DNA from: Apostichopus japonicus
Taxonomy: Eukaryota; Echinodermata; Holothuroidea; Aspidochirotida; Stichopodidae
Reading direction: 5' to 3'
NCBI RefSeq assembly: GCF_037975245.1
Contig: NC_092583.1
Location: forward strand, 415,764 to 479,763
DNA length: 64,000 nucleotides
A model generated the notes under the pieces. The model was not told the DNA's origin, did no database searches, and saw only the letters and a list, made by a program, of their open reading frames with translations. Every line of letters begins with the position of its first letter. The stretch's first letter is position 1. The position numbers and the translations under genes were made by a program. Shown here piece by piece: positions 50,315 to 61,423 of the stretch.

Positions 50315-50613
50315 AGATAGATAGATAGATTCTTTATTCAATCAATGAGCAATAAAATTACACATCAAAAATTAAAACATTCCTCAAGCTCCTTAGAATA
50401 GAAATAGAAAAATAGAATAATAGAATAATATGTGCAAATAATAATTGACAGGTTATTATAAAGTTTGACAGCAGATGGAAGAAGCAGTTCCTCCCTTGAG
50501 TATCGTAACAGTAAACAGTTCACAGATGTTAGTAGAAGGAGAAAAATCATTAGAACTTTCGGAGCTTGAGCGAACACGTCACCATTGACCGGCGCCATAT
50601 TGCGTGTGAGTAG
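50315..50613 (-). mobile_element. Truncated LINE-like retroposon tail
   Basis: On the minus strand this fragment ends with an AATAAAGAATCTATCTATC-type 3' end, a short (ATCT)n tail typical of CR1-like and related non-LTR elements. A minus-strand open frame at 50365-50598 contains SREELLLPSAVKLYNN, reminiscent of the C-terminal end of LINE reverse-transcriptase proteins. It interrupts the 17-bp array: cccatcTTAG on the left and TTAGtagctg on the right reconstitute one array unit, suggesting a short TTAG duplication. It is 5'-truncated and inactive. The exact clade is uncertain. Confidence 0.6.
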
Positions 50614-51085
50614 TTAGTAGCTGTCCCATCTTAGTAGCTGCCCCATCTTAGTAGCTGCCCCATCTTAGTAGCTGCCCCATCTTAGTAGCTGCACCATCTT
50701 AGTAGCTGCACCATCTTAGTAGCTGCCCATTTCCTATATAGACAGCTGAAGTGCATACATCGTAGTAGCTGCCCCATCTTTGTAGCTGTCCCATCTTAGT
50801 AGCTGTCCCATCTTAGTAGCTGTCCCATCTTAGTAGCTGTCCCATCTTAGTAGCTGTCCCATCTTAGTAGCTTACCCATCTTAGTAGCTGCCTGTTTCCT
50901 ATATACACAGCTGAAGTGGATACATTTTAGTAGCTGTCCCATTTTAGTAGCTGCCTCATCCTAGTAGCTGTCCCATCTTAGTAGCTGCCCCATCTTAGTA
51001 GCTGTCCCATCTTAGTAGCTATCCCATCTTAGTAGCTGCCCATTTCCTATATAGACAGCTGACGTGGATACATCTTAGTAGCTGC
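50614..51085. repeat. 17-bp minisatellite, right part with higher-order units
   Basis: It continues agtagctgtcccatctt units and adds a spacer, catttcctatatagacagct, then gaagtg(c/g)atacat, three times (near 50730, 50890 and 51045). The right part therefore has a higher-order organisation that the left part lacks. Confidence 0.94.
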
Positions 51086-51871
51086 TCTGTGCTAATCATG
51101 AAGACCAGCTGACAGAATGATTTACGGCAGCCATTAAAGTAAATCATGAATTATTGCAGGAGATGCCAACCACAAAGCTTGCTAAAAAGCTATAAAAATC
51201 ACGTTTTGTAGATTTAATTAGACATAACAGATAGGATTCGTAACTGTGTATGGCACAAGTAATTACTTAGTCGTATGAGGTTCTGTTACTTCTTACGTCA
51301 CTAGTAGTAGTTGATTGAATGTTTAGAGTAATATCTGATTGATTCTTATTGATATTGTAATTACCCATTCCCCACAAGACCAAGACGTTATAAATTTCTT
51401 TCATGGCAATTTTTTTTGAGTTGGACATCAGGTTTCATGGAGTTAATGTTTTCAAAAGGACCTTCAAGTGAGGCTAATAACTTTTATCCTTTAACAGTTC
51501 CATTTTTGTGAAAATTTGTTTTTTGTCATCAGAAATTTACAAATGTGGACTTGAATGAAAGCTGGTAAATTTTCAAAAGCTTGATGTAGCCTATAGTGAC
51601 CATGATTAAAACTACAAGACAGTCGCCACTTCTTTGCATCATGAATGTTAGTCGTAAATGATAATTACTGATTAATGCTGCCAGGAGTATGTCCACATTA
51701 ATGTTTTGTTGACTAAATGATGTAATTTAATTGTCATTTATTGGATTAGATAAAGCTTAATGAGACCTGTAGCTTTCTTCTGGTATTAAGCTAACAAATA
51801 ATGGATCTCCCAGCTTTGACTGTAATAAGAACTGCCCTCTTTGTGATCATATCCAGTACTTCTGACATCAA

Positions 51872-52115
51872 CATGGAATGTGGACGAACTCACGCAAGGA
51901 ACTTAGGATTGTAAAGTGTCCCTTAACCTCTGTTTTGTTTCTATATAGCCAACCTAGAATGTGGCAGAATTTGCACAGGGAACTTAGGATTGTAAAGTGT
52001 CCCTTAGCCTCTGTTTTGTTTCTATAGCCAACCTACAATGTGGCAGAACTTGCACAAGGAAGTTAGGATTGTAAAGTGTCCCTTAACCACTGTTATATTT
52101 CCTGAGGCAACCTAG
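51872..52115. repeat. Tandem repeat of about 80 bp, three copies
   Basis: Copies share gcacaaggaacttaggattg, taaagtgtcccttaacctct and a tttctatagccaacctagaatg-like segment. The third is the most diverged. Confidence 0.9.
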
Positions 52116-52741
52116 AAGGTGGCAGGACCTGTACTGTTTCCCTTTAACGTTTAGCATTTGTGTGTGAGCTCCTGTTAATTCCTGCTACTGTATCATCAAC
52201 AGAACTAACTTGTATATCAGATATATCCTACCCATTGCAGCAGCAGTCTGTGTGTTGTACATTGAAATGATCCTACAATAGGACCATAAACACATCATTG
52301 TGAAGTACATGATGTAATGATTGCTGACTTTAACCAGTAATATGAAAATAAACAGATTCTTTGTATTTCCTTTGTGTCCCTTCATTCATTGGAATCTGTT
52401 TCAAGGGATGTTTTAGTGTATTCCATGTCTTGATAATGTTACAATCAATTCCTGGTATGTATAGTTCTAGCTATGTGTGTACCAGCTGTATATCAAACAT
52501 AGAATTAAAGCAGGTGCATATACATGGTGCATATATGAAGAGTGTAAAACTAAAATCATAGTGTTCGTTAGTACTGGCAGTCTTGAAGGTCTTGGTTTTT
52601 ACCAATATGTAATTCCTTTTTTGAGTTACCTGTTGAGGTATGTTTATCATTATTAACTAACAGTGTTGTGTCCCCTATTCTTGCCTTATCTGAGTTTCTG
52701 TAGATCGTACTAAAATTAAAGAAAATATTAATAACATTGAG

Positions 52742-52767
52742 TAATAATAATAATAATAATAATAATC
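52742..52767. repeat. (TAA)n microsatellite
   Basis: About eight copies of TAA. Confidence 0.95.
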
Positions 52768-53315
52768 ATATAAATATAAAATGATGCTCACACTGTGCAG
52801 GTTGTACTTGCACCCAGAGTTGCACCCTGACTTGGGCTTTGTGCTTACTATGGTAATTTACACCGCATAATTATTCTTGATAAAATGATGATGACTTCTA
52901 ACACCAATTGGATTGATGTTCCAGAGACAGGAGAAGCCAAACTATAAATTTTCTTCCAGCACAGAAGTCTAAGTGCCTCATTTCAAAGTAATGAAACAAA
53001 TGAACATGAGGGAGAGATTAAAACAAAGGAACACAAAAGGAACAAATGAAAATGATAATAACAATAACAAGAGATAACAATAACAAGAGATGTGTTTTCA
53101 CATAAAATAAGTTTTACAGTGACTTTATGTCATGACATCAAGAGAGAGCATACCTTTATAATATCGACAACAGCTAAGATGTTACAACATACTAAAGTTT
53201 GTACTTTCAGGGGCTCAACATGTAGGCTACATACTAATGCATCCATCTCATCCATGGATATTATGGTTTTATGTGGTCATGCATGGTGATGAAAGAGTAG
53301 CAAGAAATTTTAAGC

Positions 53316-54976
53316 ATTTTTTAAATACAGTGATAGGACATCAACTATTAACTTCACTCTTTATTTTTTAAATACAGTGATAGGACATCAACTACTTACT
53401 TCACTCAGTGATAGGACATCAACTACTTACTTCACTCAGTGATAGGACATTAACGTCACTCTTTATTTTTTAAATACAGTGATAGTACATCAACTATTAA
53501 CTTCACTCTTTATTTTTTAAATACAGTGATAGGACATCAACTACTTACTTCACTCAGTGATAGGACATCAACTACTTACTTCACTCAGTGATAGGACATT
53601 AACGTCACTCTTTATTTTTTAAATACAGTGATAGGACATCAACTACTTACTTCACTCAGTGATAGAACATCAACTACTAACTTCACTCAGTGATAGGACA
53701 TCAACTATTTACTTCACTCAGTGATAGGACATCAACTATTTACTTCACTCAGTGATAGGACATCAACTATTTACTTCACTCAGTGATAGGACATCAACTA
53801 CTTACTTCACTCAGTGATAGGACATCAACTACTTACTTCACTCAGTGATAGAACATCAACTACTTACTTCACTCACTACTTGCTTCACTCAGTGATAGAA
53901 CATCAACTACTTACTTCACTCAGTGATAGGACATCAACTACTTGCTTCACTCAGTGATAGGACATCAACTACTTACTTCACTCAGTGATAGAACATCAAC
54001 TACTTACTTCACTCAGTGATAGGACATCAACTACTTGCTTCACTCAGTGATAGAACATCAACTACTTACTTCACTCAGTGATAGGACATCAACTACTTAC
54101 TTCACTCAGTGATAGGACATCAACTACTTACTTCACTCAGTGATAGGACATCAACTACTTACTTCACTCAGTGATAGGACATCAACTACTTACTTCACTC
54201 AGTGATAGGATATCAACTACTTACTTCACTCAGTGATAGGACATCAACTACTCACTTCACTCAGTGATAGGACATCAACTACTTACTTCACTCAGTGATA
54301 GGACATCAACTACTTACTTCACTCAGTGATAGGACATCAACTACTTACTTCACTCAGTGATAGGATATCAACTACTTACTTCACTCAGTGATAGGACATC
54401 AACTACTTACTTCACTCAGTGATAGGACATCAACTACTTACTTCACTCAGTGATAGGACATCAACTACTTACTTCACTCAGTGATAGGACATCAACTACT
54501 TACTTCACTCAGTGATAGGACATCAACTACTTACTTCACTCAGTGATAGGACATCAACTACTTACTTCACTCAGTGATAGGACATCAACTACTTACTTCA
54601 CTCAGTGATAGGACATCAACTACTTACTTCACACAGTGATAGGACATCAACTACTTACTTCACTCAGTGATAGGATATCAACTACTTACTTCACTCAGTG
54701 ATAGGACATCAACTACTTACTTCACTCAGTGATAGGACATCAACTATTTACTTCACTCAGTGATAGGACATCAACTACTTACTTCACTCAGTGATAGGAC
54801 ATCAACTACTTACTTCACTCAGTGATAGGACATCAACTACTTACTTCACTCAGTGATAGGACATCAACTACTTACTTCACTCAGTGATAGGACATCAACT
54901 ATTTACTTCACTCAGTGATAGGACATCAACTACTTACTTCACTCAGTGATAGGACATCAACTATTAACTTCACTCT
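53316..54976. repeat. 31-bp minisatellite, about 50 units
   Basis: Units of 31 bp contain cagtgataggacatcaacta followed by cttacttcact. The 5' part (53316-53640) has longer units containing ctttattttttaaataca. The array ends in aacttcactctttgcttacc and runs straight into a copy of the dispersed pyrimidine-rich repeat. It is not a CRISPR: there are no unique spacers between the units. Confidence 0.97.
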
Positions 54977-55060
54977 TTGCTTACCTGTCTTCTCACAAAC
55001 TCAGCACTCTTGCTCTGAAGTGTCTATAGAGTCAATGATAACCTTTCAACACTGTGCTCC
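54966..55060 (+). repeat. Dispersed pyrimidine-rich repeat copy abutting the 31-bp array
   Basis: It contains tttgcttacctgtcttctca, caaactcagcactctt, gataacctttcaacactgtg and ctcccac in family order. Confidence 0.6.
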
Positions 55061-55357
55061 CACTACAAAAATATCTGATTGTCAAGTTGCTACAGATGGG
55101 CCTATATGAGTTAGTAATGAAAGTGACCAAGTTAAGTGGGTCAATGGAAAAGAATTATTAACCCATTCTGATGTAGGACATTAAGTTTCAACATAGTGTT
55201 TTAAATTATGAAATATAACAATCTTTAACTTTGTGTGATATGGTTCTATATTAGGGCAGCTGATTATTGTAAATTGGAAGGAGTTCATGTTAGAACATTC
55301 AGTAAGACATGTGTCAAGACTGATGATTAACATTTAACCCCTCCTCTCCACCTGTAG

Positions 55358-55445
55358 GTATACCCCACTTGGTCTGTAGAGGCCTATGACCGGCAAAATG
55401 ATGATATTGATCATTAACATTTTATCCCCTCCTCTCCACCTGTAG
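55358..55445 (+). pseudogene. Duplicated 5' fragment of the linker exon, copy 1
   Basis: The first of two 88-bp tandem copies of the acceptor plus exon start of the exon at 55534. It begins right after ctcctctccacctgtag and reads [18 protein letters not shown], one residue different from the real exon (Q for R), then His and a TAA stop at 55415-55417. No donor follows. If its acceptor were used, neurabin would be truncated just after the PP1-docking site. Confidence 0.9.
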
Positions 55446-55533
55446 GTATACCCCACGTGGTTTGTAGAGGCCTATGACCGGCGAAATGATGATATTGATC
55501 ATTAACATTTTATCCCCTCCTCTCCACCTGTAG
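55446..55533 (+). pseudogene. Duplicated 5' fragment of the linker exon, copy 2
   Basis: The second 88-bp copy, with acceptor AG at 55444-55445. It reads [18 protein letters not shown] (F for S), then His and TAA at 55503-55505. Its last bases are the polypyrimidine tract and acceptor of the true exon. Copies 1 and 2 share tatgaccgg at a place where the real exon has the synonymous tacgatcgt. Confidence 0.9.
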
Positions 55534-55666
55534 GTATACCCCACTTGGTCTGTAGAGGCCTACGATCGTAGAAATGATGATATTGATCCAGTGGCTGCTT
55601 CTGCTGAATATGAACTGGAGAAGAGAGTGGAGAGAATGAATCAGTTTCCAGTGCAGCTTATCAAAG
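55534..55666 (+). CDS. PPP1R9: Neurabin/spinophilin, conserved linker exon between PP1 site and PDZ
   Basis: Acceptor cctgtag|GTA, donor AAAG|GTATTT at 55667; 133 nt, entering in phase 0 and leaving in phase 1. It encodes [20 protein letters not shown], then [15 protein letters not shown] and FPVQLIK. The DRRND[17 protein letters not shown] block is close to invariant in animal neurabins and spinophilins, so the family identity is firm. In the known PP1-spinophilin complex this part follows the docking motif and leads to the PDZ domain. Two partial copies of its 5' end lie immediately upstream; this third copy is chosen as the real exon because only it continues into the conserved block. Confidence 0.96.
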
Positions 55667-58536
55667 GTATTTTGATACTTTCACACTTTTACTTACAATT
55701 CAATTACTTCTAACTACAGTTTTCCTTTCCCTGATTTCTGTTTCTGATTTGGTGACAAAACTGTTCTAAGATGACAGCTATTGGTGCTGCTTTCCTCTCG
55801 GTATTATTCAAACCAATTTCAACTGAAACTAGCTTTATATATTCAATCTCAAATTCTACTTGTAGAATACACCATGCATGTCAATTAATTTTACAATGTT
55901 TATTATTCTGATAGTATAAGGTAAGAGTAAAGATTTTGTGGAAATACTAATAAATATTAAAAATTATGATTAAATTCATGGTTTCTCTGATGAACAATTT
56001 GTTTGTGTCAAGTATACGTCAAGCAATATTGATTTCATTGGCAAAGGGAATCAAATTTCATTTTATGCCGCCAGCAAAATTTAAAAATGACAGCTCAAAT
56101 ATTTTTGGTTATGAAGAGGAAGACATCTCTCTTTTTCTTTTCGTTTGTTGATTTCAGTTATTAAGGTGCCTCTAGTTGAATATTGTGTCAAGGCCGTGAT
56201 TTTTGTAGCATCAAGCCTGTGGGATATTCTGTTTACATTTTCTGTCCCCTTAGCATGCCATGCGTAGAAGAGCATATACTTAATACTACCCTGGACATTC
56301 TTTTCGTGGAATCGTATATACATTTTCCACTTTCATTTTCTTGAGCCAAAAACAGAAGTTGCCCAATGGGTAGCAGGCAATGTAAAATGTTTGGTTTGAC
56401 CTCAATTTGCATAAGGTCATTGAAAGAGCAGGGATGGGTTGATAACAGATAGATGACAGTAGCTTTCATGAAGCCCGGTGAGATCATTTTATAATCTCAA
56501 GTAGAAAGTTAACCCAACTTTCATCTTTAACTTTCTTAAATGGATCACTCAGAAGCATTTCTTTTGTTTGTGAGATGCCGTACCAAAGCTTAATAAGTTA
56601 ACTACATCTGGAGGCTAATTGCACCTGATATGTGTTGTCTTAATGCCTTCAGGATATGAGATGGATTCAGTTCATGTTAATCGCTGTCTTTCTCTTGTTG
56701 AAAGTGAGAGTGAAACAGTGTTCGTGAAACAGTGTTCGTAATGCTATTGTCACTACCAGGTGCTGTTGTATGCTTAGCAACACCTTTTTTGAACACCATC
56801 TGTGTTAATAGAGAATTCAAGAATAAATGTAAGCCTTGGTGTTCATTTGATATCTGCCATCACTATGTCTTGGAGGTAAGATAAGTTTGAAGAACTCAAG
56901 TTTTGACAAATTTACCTTCAGCTATTCTAAAAATTACATCTTAGTAGAAAGTTAGAAAAAATGTGTGACAGAGGGAATTGTTTTTGTTTATTATATATTG
57001 CTTAATGCTTTGTTCAACTGCAACACATTCCAATGTTTCCTTGTGCAGTATACATGGCTCTTAGTGAATCTTCAAACATTTTCACAACAACAATAATAAT
57101 CATAAAGGATTTATAATGTGCTAATATCCACAATGAAAAGTGCTCAAAGTGCACATGAAACAACTAATACAAAAAATATGCCGGGAAAAAAAGGAAAACA
57201 ATAAATAATGTGATTGCCACTCTCAAGATTAGAGGATCAATCATGTGACCTTTTAATCATCATTTGAAAGATTTGAAAAATAAAATAAAATGTTGAGCGA
57301 TTACTTGTAGGTTAATAGCTCATCTACCTGTGCTGATTTGTTCATTTATTGTGTTATCAGTGAAATCCATGAAATACCACAAAAACATAACAATTATCTG
57401 GGTTTGTTTTCAATCTAATGATGCAAAACAGATATGTAGCAAACCATTGCTAGGTTTTTAATCTTGGCATCAAACAATTCCATCAATATTCTCTTACCAA
57501 CCTAAGTATTCCTGAATGTCATATGATAAAGCAAGAAGATATTCTAGGCCATTGACAGAAGGACACGAGAGAGTAAAAGGCCAGTAAAGTTGAATTTATT
57601 GGGTTTCTTTAGCTCAATATTAATCTTTGGTTTGATAATATTAGGTGGTGAAACCGATCAATTGTGCGATTTCCTAAGAGGGCACTTACCCACTCCTAAT
57701 TGTTTCTAATCTTGTTAGTGTCTTAATAACAACGATGAACCTTCCTTTTTGCTCTGTAACCAGCCTTGAAGTTTCTTCTTTTTAAACAATTAATGATGCA
57801 GTTTAGAAATTAGCTAGAATAACACAATCTTCTGTGGAAGGTTTCTCTTAGTTTTGCAGTATTAAGACGAAATATTGCAATGAAGTTGAGTCTATTGTTT
57901 TGTGTTGTTATTGTTTTACCATTGATCACACACAGCGCTGGTATGTCATACTCAGCTAATGAACTATTTGCTTTAGAATTATAAGAGAGAAGATTGGCAA
58001 AATCAGTAGTTGTTTTTTTCAAAGTCATACTAGGAAGTTATTCTTGATATACACGTTAGATTCCTCTAGTAACTAATTCAAATATCAAGTGTGGATGTGC
58101 TCATCTTGTTGCGCAGTATGAGCAGTTTTACAGTGACTTGTGCAAGTATATCCTTGTCAGTCAAGTGGCTCTGTTCAGCATCAATCGCTTGTAAAACTGA
58201 GAGCTTGATGTATCAAGAGACTAGATAAGATTAAGATATTAATATTAACCATGCCAAAGGAATACTTAGGAAATCCCTAGTGGGCTGTAGACGTGTGATG
58301 TTTAGTTTGAACTATATACTGTAAGCAGTCAGAACACTCTCACTGCGTGATGCTGGGAGTGAGAAAGAGAAGTTAATAGAGTTATAACAATATCCCAAGT
58401 ATGGCATATACATATATATGGCTTAGCTTTAGATCGCAGGTAAACCTTCTAAATATCTCACTTTCTGTACCTGTTTGTCTATGTCAGCCTTAAACACTAT
58501 GTACAGTCAGAAACCAGAGAAATTCATTTGCTTCAT

Positions 58537-58675
58537 TCTAGCGCTTCAGTTGTCTCCTCTACAAACAATCACCGATCCTTGAAGCCTAGAAATTGGTAAC
58601 ATTCTTGAAATGCACCCCCAATGACCCTCTGTAAGGTCCTTTCCTACTGCCTTCCAAATCTATAATTTACATGTT
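58537..58675 (+). repeat. Dispersed pyrimidine-rich repeat, diverged copy
   Basis: It contains gcgcttcagttgtctcctct, attggtaacattcttg, ccccaatgaccctctgtaag and ccttccaaatctataat. This matches the hairpin-bearing subtype seen at 14603 and 23290. Confidence 0.5.
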
Positions 58676-60352
58676 AGAGACAGTGCGTTAATAACCTGTT
58701 AGTACATAACTACTTGAACAACCCAATGATAAGTTGTTACAGCACATCATCAATACAAGGGACATACTGTAAGGGAAATCAGCAGATATCAAGTCATTGT
58801 AAGGGAATGTTCCAATCTCTTATGCTTTGTGAGGTGTCTCTTTCAAGAAGTACTGTAACTTGCCAAACTGGCTATTTTGTGTAAACTGTTCCATGGGGAG
58901 ACCATCTTTACACCTGTCTTTAATCCAGAACTTCTGTCTATTTCCTACTTTGCAAAGCTTAAGAATCTCCCATGAGAAGTAGAAACAGATAAAAAAAAAT
59001 AAAAGAACAAATATACAATTTTGTAGATGTGTAGCCGTTTGATTCATATACAGTGAAATCCAGCGAGATTAAGTGCATAGCTGCAAAACATTAAATCACT
59101 GATAAAACTAAGTAGCCTGGAATCCAAGTTCCTTATCTGTGAGAAAGCAAATTTTAACTGTAAGAATAATAACAGAAGACTATTTTCATTAACCAATATG
59201 AAAGCAGGTATGTTGAAAACCCTCGTTTGCTATCATTTAGGGAAGATTTTGTCAAATTAGATATTCTTACTCCTGTCACCTTTGTACTGTAATGTTTAGA
59301 AAATTGCTGTCACCAGAGGTGTATTTGTGAAGATTAACATAACATGACGTGTAGGGTATGCATGAGTTTGTCACAGCTTTAAGTGGCATAGATTAACAAA
59401 CTCCCTTCCTTACTAGTGATAAACTGTGCAGTTCATTGTCAAGGATATGCCTTGCATTTCCCAAAACATTGATGAGTAGAAGGCACAAGAAGAAATAAAC
59501 TTGCTTTCTTTACACCTCTATCAACAGAGAGACACAGATGACTTTTAATCTGAGATTGGCACAGATCTGTTCTCTTATCTCACATAATACACAACAGTGT
59601 GTTTAGGGATGTGTTTGTTTTATACCTTTCATTGGCTGGAATGGGAATACTTTGGATTATTATAATATTTGGACTGATTATATTTCATTCAAGTCGGTTA
59701 CTGTAACATGAATGTTCATTGTACGTGTTTTTCTAGTACGCTATAATAGGCCATTGCCAAAAATAGCTGTGAATCCTTTGTGACAGCAGGCTCACATTTG
59801 CCTGCTGGCTTTGTTTTCTGGAGCTATCTCTTTTCAATTCCCTTATGGTAATAACCATCCTCTCTAAACCAGATATATCTCCCGGCAATCACGTAGTCAG
59901 TTTGGATCTTAAATAAACTTAGCAAAGGAGCCCAGTATCTGGGCATGTATGTATAGTAACCATTACAATTTATAAGGATTTGAAGCCTGCAATGTTTGTT
60001 TTCTTTCTTCTTATTATTGTATCATTAATTGCTTCTAAACGGTCTGTAATTCACAGTTTATGTGTGTTTGTGTGATAAATATTCTTGGAAGAATGATGAA
60101 CTGATTTGTTTTCCATATTCAAAGCGAGACACTACTCATTGCCCTATATTCCCAACAAATTCCACACCTTGATAATTTCCTCTTCTCTGGACCCCTCCTT
60201 CTTCCTATGGAATCCACCTCTGTCCAGATAAGCAGATGTTATGTATGTGGTAGTATTAAGGAGTTGCTTTGACTTTTTAGTTGGAGAACTACTAAATAAC
60301 AGACTTGATCACTTTTCTAGTTGGGAGAATGAGAAGAAGTTAGTGGAGGGAA

Positions 60353-60378
60353 CAAGGGGGGGGGGGGTAAGGAGGGGG
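60353..60378 (+). other. Poly-G tract
   Basis: About 13 G followed by taagg and a further G6; G-quadruplex-capable. Confidence 0.6.
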
Positions 60379-60494
60379 GAATGATGTCAAACCCAAGTTC
60401 TAAACACATTTTCATATTGAATTCAAAGACATACTTGTATTGATGTCTCCACAAGTAGACCTCCATGTTCACAAGTGAAAGGTCAAAGTTTTAA

Positions 60495-60701
60495 CCCTGT
60501 TTAGAACCCTGTTTTTGTGGCGATTTCAATATATGGAATGTAGGACACCAAACACTCGGACGGCTATGCCGCATTTGCGCCCTCGCTGTGTATGGTCCCA
60601 GTCGTTTGATACTTGAACAATATGCAGAGCATGACCATCGACCCGGTTACAGCGGTCATTATTTGGTTTCTTTCACCAAGCTTGACGCACATCCGGCCTA
60701 G
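60495..60701 (+). other. CpG-rich open segment, possible coding remnant
   Basis: A 68-codon frame without an early Met, open from after TAA at 60492 to TAG at 60699-60701. The central part reads NIWNVGHQTLGRLCRICALA and later EQYAEHDHRPGYSGHYLVSF. GC and CpG are clearly higher than in the surrounding intron. It has no recognised family; the LCRIC pair of cysteines is reminiscent of the first half of a zinc knuckle. It could be a fossil of a transposable-element protein. No plausible splice sites place it in neurabin. Confidence 0.3.
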
Positions 60702-61302
60702 TCTTGGGGCCGGCAGGCTGTACAGTCATTTTGAGCCTCTACTATTTTAAGATTGTTCAGTTACATGTGAATGAGGCCATTTAACCCAAAGAGAAACACG
60801 TGAATCAATGTTAAGAAGGAAAGGATGTAAGAATCGTAAAATGGTTGACTAAAAGTAGGTAATTAGTCTATCTACTGTATCAATCTTAATTTGCAAGTTA
60901 GCAAATCGTTGGTTCAGTCAGTAACATCGGAGAAATTCGGTTTTGTGACACCTTAAAATATCTTCATAAAGATGGCAGTATCCAGTGAGATGTTCATGTC
61001 TAATAACAAACAGTTGAAGTGAAAACTTACTTGTGTTGTAGTATTATATGCATTAAGCCTGACAACATCAAATTTTGTCAGACCATCAAAACTTTGTGTT
61101 TTCAATTTATTCCTCACCAAAAACTTCTCTGAAATGAACTGAAAGACAGTGATGTTCCATGAGATCTTAAAATTGGTGCAGTAAAGAAATAATTGAATTC
61201 TGTTTTTAAGCTTCAAATATATTTCTTGAGTTTTGTTTCCAGCCACCAAGCCATAATTTCCAATCTTTCTGATAGAAAAAGTTTCTTTTTTCCCCCTCCC
61301 AG

Positions 61303-61423
61303 GAACGTCAGGTCTTGGTCTCAGCATCATTGGTATGGGGGTAGGGGCAGATGCAGGGCTAGAGAAACTTGGCATCTTCATCAAAACAATCACAGACAAT
61401 GGAGCAGCTCAGAAAGATGGAAG
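61303..61423 (+). CDS. PPP1R9: Neurabin/spinophilin, first PDZ-domain exon
   Basis: Acceptor ccctcccag|GA, donor GGAAG|GTAGGC; enters in phase 1 and leaves in phase 2. With the last base of the previous exon it encodes [20 protein letters not shown], then [20 protein letters not shown] and the first two bases of an Arg codon. GLGLSI is the carboxylate-binding loop (GLGF type) of the PDZ domain, and [16 protein letters not shown] is a hallmark of neurabin/spinophilin PDZ domains. The remaining half of the PDZ and the C-terminal coiled coil must lie beyond the right edge. The PDZ of this family binds C-terminal tails of receptors and p70S6K-type partners. Confidence 0.96.

Larger units (their letters stand above)
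55667..61302 (+). other. PPP1R9: Neurabin intron 3 (about 5.6 kb)
   Basis: Donor GTATTT at 55667, acceptor tttcttttttccccctcccag with the AG at 61301-61302; phase 1. It is mostly single-copy AT-rich sequence with few arrays, unlike intron 2. It contains one diverged dispersed repeat, a poly-G tract and a CpG-rich open segment, listed separately. I see no other gene. Confidence 0.85.

Noticed and set aside
53316-54976. CRISPR-like appearance of regularly spaced 31-bp repeats
   Set aside because: The whole unit is repeated, with no unique spacers and no cas genes, in a eukaryotic intron; it is a minisatellite.
60540-60740. tRNA or 5S-derived SINE head in the CpG-rich island
   Set aside because: No convincing A/B box pair or cloverleaf could be drawn on either strand; kept only as an unexplained open segment.
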